64,000 nt of DNA, taken from assembly GCA_047936785.1 (NCBI GenBank), contig CP176394.1, one strand, 5' to 3'. The DNA is from Acidaminobacterium chupaoyuni (GTDB taxonomy: Bacteria > Bacillota > Clostridia > Oscillospirales > Butyricicoccaceae). The stretch's first letter is position 1, and every line of letters begins with the position of its first letter. Made by a program: the position numbers and the translations under genes. Of this stretch, positions 7,908 to 16,854 are shown one piece after another. Below the pieces are notes generated by a model. The model saw only the letters and a program-made list of their open reading frames with translations, was not told the DNA's origin and did no database searches.

Positions 7908-8942
7908 TTATTCGGCCAGATAGGCGCGGATAAGATCGAAGGTGGCGGCGACGCCCTGCTGATGGGAGCGTTCATAGCCATGGGAAGCATAGACGCCAGG
8001 CCCGATGGTCAGGTGGCGGGCGTCATAGCCTGCGCTCAGGCTGCCTTCCACATCGGAACCATAGCGGTAGTAAGTATCCACGGCATAATCCACTTGCTCT
8101 TTCATGCCGGCTTTCACCACTTCTTTGAGCAATTCATAATGATAGGGGCCTTTGGAATCTTTGGCGCAGATGGAAACCTTGGTTTCACGGCCGGTCTGGA
8201 ATTCGCCCACGCAGCCCATATCCACCGCGATGATATCATGCGCTTCGGCGGGGAAAAGGGTGGCGCCGCCTGTGCCGATCTCTTCATAAACGGAGAAATG
8301 CAGCCACACGGCGCGGTTGAGGGCGATTTTTTCTTCTTTCACATATTTGGCATAACCCAGCAGGATGGCGGCGCAGAGCTTATCATCCAAAAAGCGGCTT
8401 TTGATGAAGCCCGAAGGGGTCACCACCGTGCGGGGATCCAAAGCGATAAAATCGCCCACTTCGATGCCCAGCTTGCGAACCTCTTCATCCGTTTTCACCA
8501 GTTCATCCAAAACGACTTCGATGTTTTCATCAAAGCTGCGGGGGTCGTTCACATGGGCGTTCACATGGGAAGAAGCGTTTTCGATCTGGATGGTGCCCGA
8601 ATATTCGCCGCTGAATTTGGTGATAACGGTCACATTGCTGGTTTCCACATTGTTGGGGTTCAGCCCGCCGATGGGGGAGATCATCAAAGTGCCTTCGGGT
8701 TTGATCCAGCGCACCACGGCGCCCAGGGTGTCGCAATGGGCCGTGAGCGTGACGGGGTTGCCTTCGCCGCCCAGATGCACGGCTACGCCGCCGCGGCGGG
8801 GGCCTGTGGTTTCGGGATAGCCCAGACGGCCCAGTTCTTCGCGCAGATAGGCCTGCACCTGCTGGTTATAGCCGGTGGGGCTGGGGATGGCGATGAGTTT
8901 TTGCGTTTGTTCCATAACATAATCGAGATATTTCTTTTCCAT
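7908..8942 (-). CDS. M42-family metallopeptidase (aminopeptidase)
   Basis: 344 residues, the usual length for M42 dinuclear aminopeptidases (glutamyl aminopeptidase/PepA-like; the family is sometimes mislabelled endoglucanase). Metal-site motifs are present in order: LTAHCDTLG, RFLDDKLCAA, YEEIGTGGATLF with the catalytic glutamate pair, and IAVDMGC. The start follows AAGGAGGG. These enzymes form cytoplasmic tetrahedral dodecamers that finish peptide degradation. The gene lies 14 bp downstream of the SLH-GH18 gene and is the third gene of an HD/SLH-GH18/M42 unit, although no functional link is obvious. Confidence 0.93.
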   Translation of the reverse strand: MEKKYLDYVMEQTQKLIAIPSPTGYNQQVQAYLREELGRLGYPETTGPRRGGVAVHLGGEGNPVTLTAHCDTLGAVVRWIKPEGTLMISPIGGLNPNNVETSNVTVITKFSGEYSGTIQIENASSHVNAHVNDPRSFDENIEVVLDELVKTDEEVRKLGIEVGDFIALDPRTVVTPSGFIKSRFLDDKLCAAILLGYAKYVKEEKIALNRAVWLHFSVYEEIGTGGATLFPAEAHDIIAVDMGCVGEFQTGRETKVSICAKDSKGPYHYELLKEVVKAGMKEQVDYAVDTYYRYGSDVEGSLSAGYDARHLTIGPGVYASHGYERSHQQGVAATFDLIRAYLAE

Positions 8943-8956
8943 GGGGAAAACCCTCC

Positions 8957-10654
8957 TTAATTTATATTGCCCCGCAGCGACGAAAGGGAAGAGGCCACAT
9001 CCAGATCAAAGCCCTGCATATCGGGGATCGTGCCCAATCGCCAGAAAGAAACGCCGCCCAGCCCGAACAAACGGGCCAGTTCGCATTTTGCCTTGATACT
9101 GCGGGAATTTTCATACCAAACCACATTGGTGGTGCCATCGGAAGCATCATAATAGGATAAATAGGGGCTCTGGTATTCTTCATTATAATAGGGCTTTGAA
9201 TCGCCCTTTGCAAGCCTTGAAGCGATGGAAGCATAATCGCTCTGCTTTACGGCATCGTGGCTCACGCGGCCGTTCACGATCTCCCAGCGGGCGGTTCCGA
9301 AAGAAAGCGCCAGCAAAATTTTGCTGCGGTCGCGCACGCCGGTCTGCGTGTCGGTGATCTGTTCCAGCGAGCGGTAAACATCGCCGATGGAAGCGATGGG
9401 GGTCTCGGGCAGCTGGGTGTTTTTCATGGAATCGGGCATGGTGGTGATCTCATAATCGTGAGCCATCAAGATCACCTTGTCACATACCTCGCCGATGGCG
9501 CGGTAATCGTAGCCGCGGTAATAGTCTTTGGGCGGCACCGCGCAATAAAGCAGCTTGCCCGCGGGCAGGGCGTTGCGCAGCTGCTGCAAAAAAGCGGTGA
9601 ACGGCGCGCGATAACCTTCGGAAACGAAGCCTTCAAAATCGATGGTCACGCCATCAAAGCCTTTTTCGCCGACAGCGGCCGCAAGGGCGGCCACGGCCTG
9701 GGCGCGGGCGCTTTCAGAAGTGAGCAGGGCAGTGGCCTGGGGCTGTGTGCCGCCGCTGACCGTCGCCGAGGTATCCATATAAACCCCTAACAGCAGGGGC
9801 GAACCGTTTTGACGGGCCAAAGCGAAAACCTGTTCGGAACCCGAGGGCACCGCCCAGCTGTTGCCGCCGGCGGAAGTGGTGTTGAGCAAGGCGCTGCCGC
9901 CGCTGTATTCCATGCGCGCCCAGCCTGCGCTCACGGTATCCATCGAAGCCATCAGCCCCCGCTGCTGCCAGCTGGAAATGGCATAAAACGCGTGAAAATC
10001 CCCAAGCCGGCCCTGGGTGCGCCGGTAAAAGCGCATCATCATGGCGGCCGCCTGTTCGCGGGTGGCCACCCCGGCGGGCTGGAACTGGGTGGGCAGCTGG
10101 GAACTCATGCCGTTGATGATGCCGAAATCATAAGCCATGCGGATGGCCCCGAAATCGGCATCGCTTTTGGGCACATCGGTGAAGGGCGAAGAAGCGCTCT
10201 GCCCGGCCGCCTGCCGGGCCAGATTCACGCCCTGCGCGCTGCAGGCGCGGGAAAGCATCACCGCCAGCTCGCGGCGGGTGATGGCGTCGCCGGGGCGGAA
10301 ATTTCCGCCTGCATCCACCACGCCGTGCTCCACCGCCGCGGCGATGGCCGAAGCGGCATAATGGCTTTGGGGAACATCGGCAAAGCCGGAAGAAGAAGAG
10401 GCGGTCTGCCAGCCCAAAAGGCGGGCCAGCATCAGCACAAGGTCACAGCGGCGAAAAGTCATGCCGAGGCCGTATTGGCCCCCGCCGATGCCGGTGACAA
10501 TGCCCATCTGCCGCAGCGAGAGGATATCCTGATAGGCATAGCTGCTTTGGGGAACATCTGAAAACTGGTCTGCCGCGCGGCTTCGGGGCATCAGCGGCAG
10601 GCAAAGCCCCACCGCCAGCAAAAGGCAGACGGCGCGGCGCATGGATCGATTCAT
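8957..10654 (-). CDS. S-layer-anchored glycoside hydrolase family 18 protein (SLH-GH18)
   Basis: 565 residues, exported. A signal peptide occupies residues 1-27 (basic start, hydrophobic stretch, cleavage after SRA). Three SLH repeats follow at about 30-215 (FSDVPQSSYAY, FADVPQSHYAA, FTDVPKSDADF), which bind pyruvylated cell-wall polymer. Residues ~235-555 are a GH18 barrel with the catalytic signature DGVTIDFEG near 337-345. The GH18 part resembles spore or peptidoglycan N-acetylglucosaminidases of the YaaH/SleL type, in which LysM repeats replace the SLH anchors. Expected role: cell-wall or chitin-type glycan cleavage at the cell surface. The start is supported by AAGGAG 8 bp upstream. Probably co-transcribed with the HD gene upstream and the M42 peptidase downstream. 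Confidence 0.92.
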   Translation of the reverse strand: MNRSMRRAVCLLLAVGLCLPLMPRSRAADQFSDVPQSSYAYQDILSLRQMGIVTGIGGGQYGLGMTFRRCDLVLMLARLLGWQTASSSSGFADVPQSHYAASAIAAAVEHGVVDAGGNFRPGDAITRRELAVMLSRACSAQGVNLARQAAGQSASSPFTDVPKSDADFGAIRMAYDFGIINGMSSQLPTQFQPAGVATREQAAAMMMRFYRRTQGRLGDFHAFYAISSWQQRGLMASMDTVSAGWARMEYSGGSALLNTTSAGGNSWAVPSGSEQVFALARQNGSPLLLGVYMDTSATVSGGTQPQATALLTSESARAQAVAALAAAVGEKGFDGVTIDFEGFVSEGYRAPFTAFLQQLRNALPAGKLLYCAVPPKDYYRGYDYRAIGEVCDKVILMAHDYEITTMPDSMKNTQLPETPIASIGDVYRSLEQITDTQTGVRDRSKILLALSFGTARWEIVNGRVSHDAVKQSDYASIASRLAKGDSKPYYNEEYQSPYLSYYDASDGTTNVVWYENSRSIKAKCELARLFGLGGVSFWRLGTIPDMQGFDLDVASSLSSLRGNIN

Positions 10655-10692
10655 AAAAACAACTCCTTATAAAAGACGGCGGGCGGAAAAGC

Positions 10693-11187
10693 TCATTCTT
10701 CAAGCAGATAGCGCTCTAAAAAAAGCTTGCCCGTGGCGGTTTTGAAATAGGCGTCGCGCACCTGCTCGATCTGCTGGCGGGGCGCGTTTTTCTCTTTTAA
10801 ATTCACCAGAAAATCGGCTTCCACCAAGATCTGAAGGTCGATATCCCGGATGTTTTCATAGGAATGGTGATGGGCGATCAGCCAGCAGACACGCTCGATG
10901 AACGGGCGGTCGCTGTAACCCAGCCGTTCCAGCAGCGCGCGGGCGGCTTCGGCCCCCAGTTCTTCCTGCCGGGCGGGGGTGCATTCGCCAAAGCGTTCCA
11001 AGGCGGCGCGGATGCCGATATCATGGGTGATGCCCGCCGTTTCCACAATATTTAAGGTGACGGAGCTGAGCTGTTCGCGGGCGCCGATGGCTTTGGCAAA
11101 GCCATAGACCTTTAAAAAGTGATCGATGCGCTGCGGGCATCCCGCTTCATAGGCGATCATTTCGCCGATCAATAAACCGTTTTTCAT
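10693..11187 (-). CDS. HD-domain phosphohydrolase-like protein
   Basis: 164 residues. An HD-superfamily metal site is visible: ETAGITHDIG supplies the HD pair and LIAHHHSYENI a later histidine cluster; a leading histidine lies near KVYGFAKAIG. Such small HD proteins hydrolyse nucleotides or phosphate esters; the substrate cannot be told. The start follows AGGAGG. It is the first gene of a unit with SLH-GH18 and M42 genes (gaps of 38 and 14 bp). Confidence 0.85.
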   Translation of the reverse strand: MKNGLLIGEMIAYEAGCPQRIDHFLKVYGFAKAIGAREQLSSVTLNIVETAGITHDIGIRAALERFGECTPARQEELGAEAARALLERLGYSDRPFIERVCWLIAHHHSYENIRDIDLQILVEADFLVNLKEKNAPRQQIEQVRDAYFKTATGKLFLERYLLEE

Positions 11188-11374
11188 GGTGCTTCCTCCT
11201 GCATGCGGGCGGTCTTTGCGACCGAAGCAAATTATGTTATCTTTTTAACAGTATAGCGCATTTTCGGGAAAAAGGAAGCGCTTTTCGCCAAAGCGGGGCA
11301 TCCGCTCTGCAATTTCTATTCTGACTATATCATATATTTTCCAAAAACGCACCCCCTGTCGGAAAGAAGCGTGA

Positions 11375-11414
11375 AAAAGAAAAACGGCGGAAAGAACGAA
11401 TCTTTCCGCCGTTT
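11375..11414 (-). terminator. Intrinsic terminator of pepT
   Basis: AAACGGCGGAAAG and its complement CTTTCCGCCGTTT flank a 7-nt loop. On the minus strand the stem is followed by TTCTTTTTC, just after the pepT stop codon. Confidence 0.85.
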
Positions 11415-11429
11415 GATCTGAAAAAAGCC

Positions 11430-12653
11430 TTATTTCGCGTAAGCTTTCAAAATGTTGAGAATCAGCTCGGTGACCTGATCCATATGGTTGATGCTGACGA
11501 ATTCGAAACGGCCGTGGGCGTTGGCGTCGCCTGTGCAGAGGTTGGGGCAGGGCAGACCTTTATAGGTCAGTTGGGCGCCGTCTGTGCCGCCGCGGATGGG
11601 TTCGACCTTGGGTTCGATGCCCATTTTCTTCATTTCATCCAGCACTGTCTGCACCAGATGGAACTTAGGCTCGATGAGATCACGCATATTCAGATACATA
11701 TCGGTGGTTTCCACCTTCACGGTGCCCGCGCCGTATTTCTGGTTGAGGAAAGCGGCCACATGATCCATCATTTCTTTTTTCAAAGCGAATTTTTTGGCGT
11801 CGTGGTCGCGCAGCATATAATGCATGCTGGCTTTTTCAACATTGCTTTCCATGGCGTGCAGGAAATAGAAGCCTTCATAGTTTTCGGTATATTCGGGCTT
11901 CTGCTCCTGGGGCAGCAGGGCGTTGAATTCCATGGCGATGTAGCTGGCGTTCTTCATCTGGTTCTTGGCGGAACCGGGATGGATGCTCTTGCCGCTGACG
12001 GTCACTTCGGATTTCGCGGCGTTGAAGTTTTCATAGTTGACGCCGCCCAGCAGGCCGCCGTCTACGGTATAGGCAAAATCGGCGTCGAAATGCTTCACAT
12101 CGAAATGGGCGGGGCCGCGGCCGATCTCTTCATCGGGGGTGAAGGCGATCTTCACGGCGCCGTGGCGGATGGAAGGATCGCTCATCAGGCGCTCGGCGGC
12201 GGTGAGGATCTCGGCAATGCCGGCTTTATTGTCGCCGCCCAGCAGGGTCAGGCCGTTGGTCACGATCAGGTCGTCGCCCACAACGGCTTTCAAAGCGGGG
12301 AATTCGGCGGGGCTCATGACGATGTTTTCTTTTTCGTTGAGCAGAATGTCGCCGCCGTCATATGCTTTCACGATGCGGGGGTCTTCACAGGGGGGCGCGT
12401 CATCCACCACATCCATGTGGGCCAAAAAGCCGATCTTGGGGGCCTTTTCACAGCCCGGGGCGGCGGGGATGGAACCATAGACATAGCCGAAATCATCCAT
12501 GTGGGCGTCTTTGATGCCGATGGCCAGCATCTCTTTCACCAGATCCGCGCCCAGCACTTTCTGCCCCGGTGTAGAGGGAACGGTGGCGGAAGCGGCGCAG
12601 GCGGCCGTATCATATTTCACATAGTTGAGCAGCTTTTCATAAGCTTTTGTCAT
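11430..12653 (-). CDS. pepT: Peptidase T (tripeptide aminopeptidase)
   Basis: 407 residues, M20 family. Zinc ligands and catalytic residues are in canonical motifs: FLAHMDVVDDAP, LLGGDNKAGIAE, FTPDEEIGRGP and DGGLLGGVNYE. The lid domain and the terminal histidine motif FVSINHMDQV are present. The enzyme removes N-terminal residues from tripeptides in the cytoplasm. The frame is open upstream to 13028, but the start at 12653 (MTKAYEKLLNYVKY) matches the family and has an AAGAAGAGA site. A 17-bp-spaced promoter lies 65 bp upstream. Monocistronic, ended by a strong terminator. Confidence 0.95.
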   Translation of the reverse strand: MTKAYEKLLNYVKYDTAACAASATVPSTPGQKVLGADLVKEMLAIGIKDAHMDDFGYVYGSIPAAPGCEKAPKIGFLAHMDVVDDAPPCEDPRIVKAYDGGDILLNEKENIVMSPAEFPALKAVVGDDLIVTNGLTLLGGDNKAGIAEILTAAERLMSDPSIRHGAVKIAFTPDEEIGRGPAHFDVKHFDADFAYTVDGGLLGGVNYENFNAAKSEVTVSGKSIHPGSAKNQMKNASYIAMEFNALLPQEQKPEYTENYEGFYFLHAMESNVEKASMHYMLRDHDAKKFALKKEMMDHVAAFLNQKYGAGTVKVETTDMYLNMRDLIEPKFHLVQTVLDEMKKMGIEPKVEPIRGGTDGAQLTYKGLPCPNLCTGDANAHGRFEFVSINHMDQVTELILNILKAYAK

Positions 12654-12717
12654 AAAAATCTCTTCTTTCTTCCGAAATTTGGCGGGCGGCCCAAAGGGCC
12701 GATGGCCTGTCGCCTTT

Positions 12718-12746
12718 ATCATAGCATACGAAAGGTAAGGTCGCAA
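12718..12746 (-). promoter_or_regulatory. Sigma-A-type promoter for pepT
   Basis: On the minus strand TTGCGA (12741-12746), 17 bp, TATGAT (12718-12723), placed 65 bp upstream of the pepT ATG. Both hexamers are close to consensus. Confidence 0.7.
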
Positions 12747-12909
12747 ACATTCCGCGGGCCGCCGCCGAAAGATTGTGCAAATAGAACGCGGCGCGGGGGC
12801 GAAATTGTGAAAACTGACAAAAAAACGAAAGGGAAAGAATGAAAAAACTTCGCGAATCAAAAATTTGCACAAGAATGAATCGAAAGTAACAAAATTGTGA
12901 ATTTTTCCA

Positions 12910-12938
12910 TTGTAATTTGTCGCTTTGCGCGATAGAAT
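12910..12938 (+). promoter_or_regulatory. Sigma-A-type promoter for the BMP ABC transporter operon
   Basis: TTGTAA (12910-12915), 17 bp, TAGAAT (12933-12938). Predicted transcripts start near 12945, leaving an ~85-nt leader before the ATG at 13031 that contains a small CCGC-GAA-GCGG hairpin and a terminator-like hairpin. Confidence 0.65.
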
Positions 12939-12957
12939 AAAAGTAACCGCGAAGCGG

Positions 12958-13004
12958 AAATGCCCGAAAACCTGAAAATGCGTTCCCGGGCGTTTTTTAT
13001 TTTT
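12958..13004 (+). terminator. Terminator-like hairpin inside the leader of the BMP operon (possible attenuator)
   Basis: AAATGCCCG (12958-12966) pairs with CGGGCGTTT (12987-12995, one G-T pair) around a 20-nt loop, followed by TTTTATTTTTT. It lies between the promoter and the ribosome binding site GGAGGG (13017-13022), so full-length transcripts must pass it. This arrangement suggests conditional termination. No known riboswitch class was recognised. Confidence 0.55.
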
Positions 13005-13030
13005 TAAAATGATGATGGAGGGAAACACAC

Positions 13031-14191
13031 ATGGCGAAAAAACTTCTGGCTTTTGTGCTGGCCTGCTGCATGATTTTTACTCTGGCTGCCTGCAATAAGA
13101 GCGACACCACCGCTAAAGACGACGGCGCCAAAGGCGATGCAAAAGAAGAGGGCAGCAAAAAGCTGACCGTGGATGACCTGAAAGTGGGCTTTATCTACAT
13201 CGGTTCCAAAACCGACGGCGGTTATTCTCAGGCCCATGACAAGGGCCGTCTGGCTCTGGAAGAAAAACTGGGCGTCAAGACCATTGCTTTGGAAAATGTG
13301 CCCGAAAACGCTTCCGATGCCGAAAAAGCCATCCGCGACCTGATCGATCAGGGCTGCAATGTGATCTATGCCAACAGCTTCAATTATGAAGATTCCATGC
13401 TGAAAGTGGCAAAAGAATATCCCGACCTTTATTTCGGCCACGCCACCGGCATTTCTCAGATCACCGGCAAGGGTGTTGAAAACCTGACAAACTATATGGG
13501 CCGCATCTACGAGCCCCGTTATCTTTCCGGCATTGCCGCCGGCATGAAGACCACCGCCAAGAAAATCGGCTATGTGGCCGCTTTCCCCACCGCGGAAGTC
13601 ATCCGCGGCATCAACGCTTTCACACTGGGCGTTCGCAGCGTCAGCCCCGAAACCACCGTGGAAGTGCTGTGGATCAACTCTTGGTATGACCCCGCTCAGG
13701 AACGCGCAGCGGCCGACGAGCTGCTCAACCGCGGCTGTGATGTGATCGCTCAGCATTGCGACACCACCGGCCCCCAGGTTGCCGCCCAGGAAAAGGGCGC
13801 TTTCGCCGTGGGTTACAACTCTCCCTCTAAAGACGCGGCCCCCAAGGCTTATCTGACAGCGCCTTTGTTCAACTGGGGCGAATATTATATCAGCGATGTG
13901 CAGAGCATCCTCGACGGCAACCGCAAAAGCGGCCTGTGGTGGGAAGGCATGGCTTCCGGCGCGGTAGAGCTGGATGCCCTCAGCGATAACTGCGCACCCG
14001 GCACAGCCGAAAAAGTGGAAGAAGCAAAACAGAAGATCATCAGCGGCGATTTCTTCGTGTTCCAGGGCCCCATCAAAGATAACGAGGGCAAAGAACGCGT
14101 GAAGGCCGGCGAGCGCATGAGCGATAAAGATATGTATTTGAACTTTGACTGGTTTGTCGAAGGCGTTATCGGTAACGCCAGCGGCAAATAA
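13031..14191 (+). CDS. BMP-family ABC transporter substrate-binding lipoprotein
   Basis: 386 residues. A lipoprotein signal peptide ends in LAAC with the lipidated cysteine at residue 21, followed by an acidic linker. The mature part is the basic membrane protein (PnrA/Med/NupN) fold, with VGFIYIGSKTDGGYSQAHD near residues 55-73, a typical opening of the family, and GIAAGMKTTAKKIGYV. These lipoproteins capture nucleosides or related compounds outside the membrane. It heads an operon with an ATPase and two permeases, and its leader carries a possible attenuator. GGAGGG precedes the ATG. Nucleoside specificity is inferred from the family; other ligands such as autoinducer-like molecules are possible. 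Confidence 0.93.
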   Translation: MAKKLLAFVLACCMIFTLAACNKSDTTAKDDGAKGDAKEEGSKKLTVDDLKVGFIYIGSKTDGGYSQAHDKGRLALEEKLGVKTIALENVPENASDAEKAIRDLIDQGCNVIYANSFNYEDSMLKVAKEYPDLYFGHATGISQITGKGVENLTNYMGRIYEPRYLSGIAAGMKTTAKKIGYVAAFPTAEVIRGINAFTLGVRSVSPETTVEVLWINSWYDPAQERAAADELLNRGCDVIAQHCDTTGPQVAAQEKGAFAVGYNSPSKDAAPKAYLTAPLFNWGEYYISDVQSILDGNRKSGLWWEGMASGAVELDALSDNCAPGTAEKVEEAKQKIISGDFFVFQGPIKDNEGKERVKAGERMSDKDMYLNFDWFVEGVIGNASGK

Positions 14192-14280
14192 AGCTTTAGC
14201 AGATTCTGAATGGCCGAGGCCGCAAAATCGTTTGCGGCCCCGGCCTTTGGGCTTTCCCGCAGAAACAGAGAGGAGCTATT

Positions 14281-15807
14281 ATGGCGGATTCTACCATAAA
14301 ACTGACCGATATTACAAAAACCTTTGGCAGCGTGGTCGCCAATAATCATGTAAATTTAGAGGTCGAGCGCGGCGAGATCCACGCGCTTCTGGGCGAAAAC
14401 GGTTCCGGCAAATCCACTTTGATGAACATGCTTTCGGGCATCTATTCCCCCGACAGCGGCAGCATCGAGATCGATGGAAAGCCCTGCCGTTTCCGCAGCC
14501 CGAAGGATGCCATCGACGCAGGTGTCGGCATGGTGCATCAGCATTTTAAGCTGGTGGAAGTTCTCAGCGCAAAAGATAATATCCTGCTTGGGCGGGCAAA
14601 ATCTGTCTTTTCCGGCGGGAAGGCCTTATCCGACCGCATTTTTGAAACCGGCAAAAAATACGGCCTGTTCATCAACCCCGATAAAAAGGTCTATTCGATG
14701 TCGGTGGGCGAAAAGCAGACAGTGGAAATTTTGAAAATGCTGTATCACGGCGCCACCACCCTTATTTTGGATGAACCCACCGCCGTTTTGACCCCGCAGG
14801 AGATCAAAACGCTGTTCGATATTTTAAGAAAAATGCGCGACGACGGCTGCGCCATCATCATCATCACCCATAAGATGAACGAAGTGATGGAAATTTCAGA
14901 CAGGGTAACGGTCATGCGCCGGGGCGAAAGCATCGCCACCGTGAAAACCGCCGAAACCACCCCCCAGCAGCTGACGGAAATGATGGTGGGCCGCCCCATC
15001 CGTTTAGAGATCAAGCGCGCCGAATATGAAGGTGAAGAAGAGACTCTTTTGCGCGTGGAACACCTGACCGCCCACGACGCGGCCGGGCTTTATACCTTAA
15101 ACGATGTGTCGTTCACCCTGCATAAAGGCGAGATCCTCGGCGTTGCGGGCATTTCGGGCAACGGGCAGAAAGAGCTTTGCGAGATCATCGCCGGCCTTGA
15201 AAAAAGCGACAGCGGCGCGATCGAATATAATGGCGAAAACATCATCGGCCTGGGGCCCCGCGAGATCATCCAAAAAGGCATCAGCATGAGCTTCATCCCC
15301 GAAGACCGCCTGGGCATGGGCCTTGTGGCGGGCATGGATATCGTTGACAATGTGCTGCTGAAAAGCTATCGCGCCGGCAAAGGTATTTTTGTCGATCGCG
15401 CCGCGGGCACAAAGCTTGCCGAGCGGCTGGTGAAAGAATTCGATGTGAGCACGCCTTCCGTGCATCATGTGGTGCGCAAGCTTTCGGGCGGCAATATCCA
15501 GAAAGTGCTGCTGGGCCGCGAGATCGATCAGAACCCCCAGCTGCTGATTACGGCATACCCTGTACGCGGGCTGGATATCGGCGCTTCTTATAACATTTAT
15601 GATGTTCTGGGCAAAGAAAAAAGCAAAGGCGTCGGCATTTTATACATCGGCGAAGATCTGGATGTGCTGCTGGAGCTTTGCGACCGCATCATGGTGCTGC
15701 ATGACCGCAAGGTGATGGGCATTGTTGACGCGGAAACCACCACCAAAGAACAGCTTGGCCTGATGATGCTGGGCGAAAAGGGGGCGCAACAGGATGAAGA
15801 TCGTTAA
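14281..15807 (+). CDS. ABC transporter ATPase with two nucleotide-binding domains (NupO-like)
   Basis: 508 residues, two fused ATPase domains as in sugar and nucleoside (RbsA/NupO) importers. Domain 1: Walker A GENGSGKSTL near 39-48, signature MSVGEKQ, Walker B LILDEPTAVL. Domain 2: altered Walker A GISGNGQKE, signature LSGGNIQKV, and a Walker B region LLITAYPVRGLDIGA with the usual degeneration, so domain 2 is probably the non-hydrolysing site. It energises nucleoside uptake with the two permeases encoded downstream. GAGGAG precedes the ATG; its 3' end overlaps the next gene by 14 bp. Confidence 0.95.
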   Translation: MADSTIKLTDITKTFGSVVANNHVNLEVERGEIHALLGENGSGKSTLMNMLSGIYSPDSGSIEIDGKPCRFRSPKDAIDAGVGMVHQHFKLVEVLSAKDNILLGRAKSVFSGGKALSDRIFETGKKYGLFINPDKKVYSMSVGEKQTVEILKMLYHGATTLILDEPTAVLTPQEIKTLFDILRKMRDDGCAIIIITHKMNEVMEISDRVTVMRRGESIATVKTAETTPQQLTEMMVGRPIRLEIKRAEYEGEEETLLRVEHLTAHDAAGLYTLNDVSFTLHKGEILGVAGISGNGQKELCEIIAGLEKSDSGAIEYNGENIIGLGPREIIQKGISMSFIPEDRLGMGLVAGMDIVDNVLLKSYRAGKGIFVDRAAGTKLAERLVKEFDVSTPSVHHVVRKLSGGNIQKVLLGREIDQNPQLLITAYPVRGLDIGASYNIYDVLGKEKSKGVGILYIGEDLDVLLELCDRIMVLHDRKVMGIVDAETTTKEQLGLMMLGEKGAQQDEDR

Positions 15808-16840
15808 AAAAACAGAACTCAACCCGGGCAAAGCTGCGCTTTACCGCATTTTGGCCGTGTTGGCGGCGCTGCTTTGCGCCGCACTCATCATGCTTTGCAT
15901 GGGCTTCAACCCCCTCACCATTTTCGGCAAGCTGATCGAAGGTTCGGTGATGTCGCCCTATCGTTTCCGCGAGACCATCAACAAGGCGATTCCGCTGGTG
16001 GTGCTCTCTTTGGGCATCTGCATCGCGTTCCGCATGAAATTCTGGAACATCGGCGCCGAAGGCCAGCTTTATATGGGCGCGCTGGGTGCTTCTTATGTGG
16101 CGCTGTTCGGGCCTGAAATGCCCATGTGGCTCACCCTTTGCTGCATGATGGCGGCTTCGCTGGTGATGGGCGCGCTGTGGTCGCTGATCCCCGCCGCTTT
16201 GAAACATTTCACCGGCGCCAGCGAAAGCCTGGTGACGCTGATGATGAACTATATCGCCATCAAATGGGTGTCTTATCTGCAATATGGCCCCTGGCGCGAC
16301 CCGAAAGCTTCGGGCATGCCGAAAATCGCCATCTTCCCCGACCGGGCGATTTTGCCCAAGGTGATGGGCGTGCATATCGGCTGGATCATCGCGCTGGTTC
16401 TGGTGGTGCTCACTTATGTGATGCTGAGATATACCAAGCTGGGCTATGAAATTTCCGTGCTGGGCGAAAGCGTGCAGACGGCGCGTTACGCCGGCATGAA
16501 CACGGCAAAGGTGCTGCTGATCGCCGTGGGCCTTTCGGGCGCGTTATGTGGCCTTGCGGGCATGATTCAGGCTTCGGCTGTGGAAACTTCGCTTTCCGAT
16601 CAGCTTTCCGGCGGGCTGGGCTATACCGCCATCATCACCACCTGGCTGTCACAGCTTTCCGCGCCGGTGATCGTGGGCGTGTCGTTCCTGTTCGCCATGC
16701 TGCTGCAGGGCGGCGCTTATCTGCAAAGCGCCATGCAGATCCCCGCGGCGGTGGCCGATATTTTACAGGGCGTGATTCTGTTCTTCGTTTTGGGCTGTGA
16801 ATTTTTCCTGCAATATAAACTCGTTCGCGATAAAAAATAA
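15794..16840 (+). CDS. ABC transporter permease 1 (NupP-like)
   Basis: 348 residues, about nine to ten hydrophobic segments beginning near residue 17. The stretch LGICIAFRMKFWNIGAEGQLYMG is the family hallmark of BMP-type importer permeases. Starts inside the ATPase gene (14-bp overlap), implying translational coupling. With the second permease it forms the membrane channel of the importer. Confidence 0.94.
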   Translation: MKIVKKTELNPGKAALYRILAVLAALLCAALIMLCMGFNPLTIFGKLIEGSVMSPYRFRETINKAIPLVVLSLGICIAFRMKFWNIGAEGQLYMGALGASYVALFGPEMPMWLTLCCMMAASLVMGALWSLIPAALKHFTGASESLVTLMMNYIAIKWVSYLQYGPWRDPKASGMPKIAIFPDRAILPKVMGVHIGWIIALVLVVLTYVMLRYTKLGYEISVLGESVQTARYAGMNTAKVLLIAVGLSGALCGLAGMIQASAVETSLSDQLSGGLGYTAIITTWLSQLSAPVIVGVSFLFAMLLQGGAYLQSAMQIPAAVADILQGVILFFVLGCEFFLQYKLVRDKK

Positions 16841-16854
16841 GGGAGGGCCGCGTT

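Noticed and set aside
11484..12842. Long open frame (452 codons) opposite pepT, and similar ones opposite cheA (34102-35439) and the S9 peptidase (60646-61845).
   Set aside because: They mirror real genes with clear catalytic motifs; the antisense translations are low-complexity His/Ala/Gly-rich with no domain, a common artefact at this base composition.
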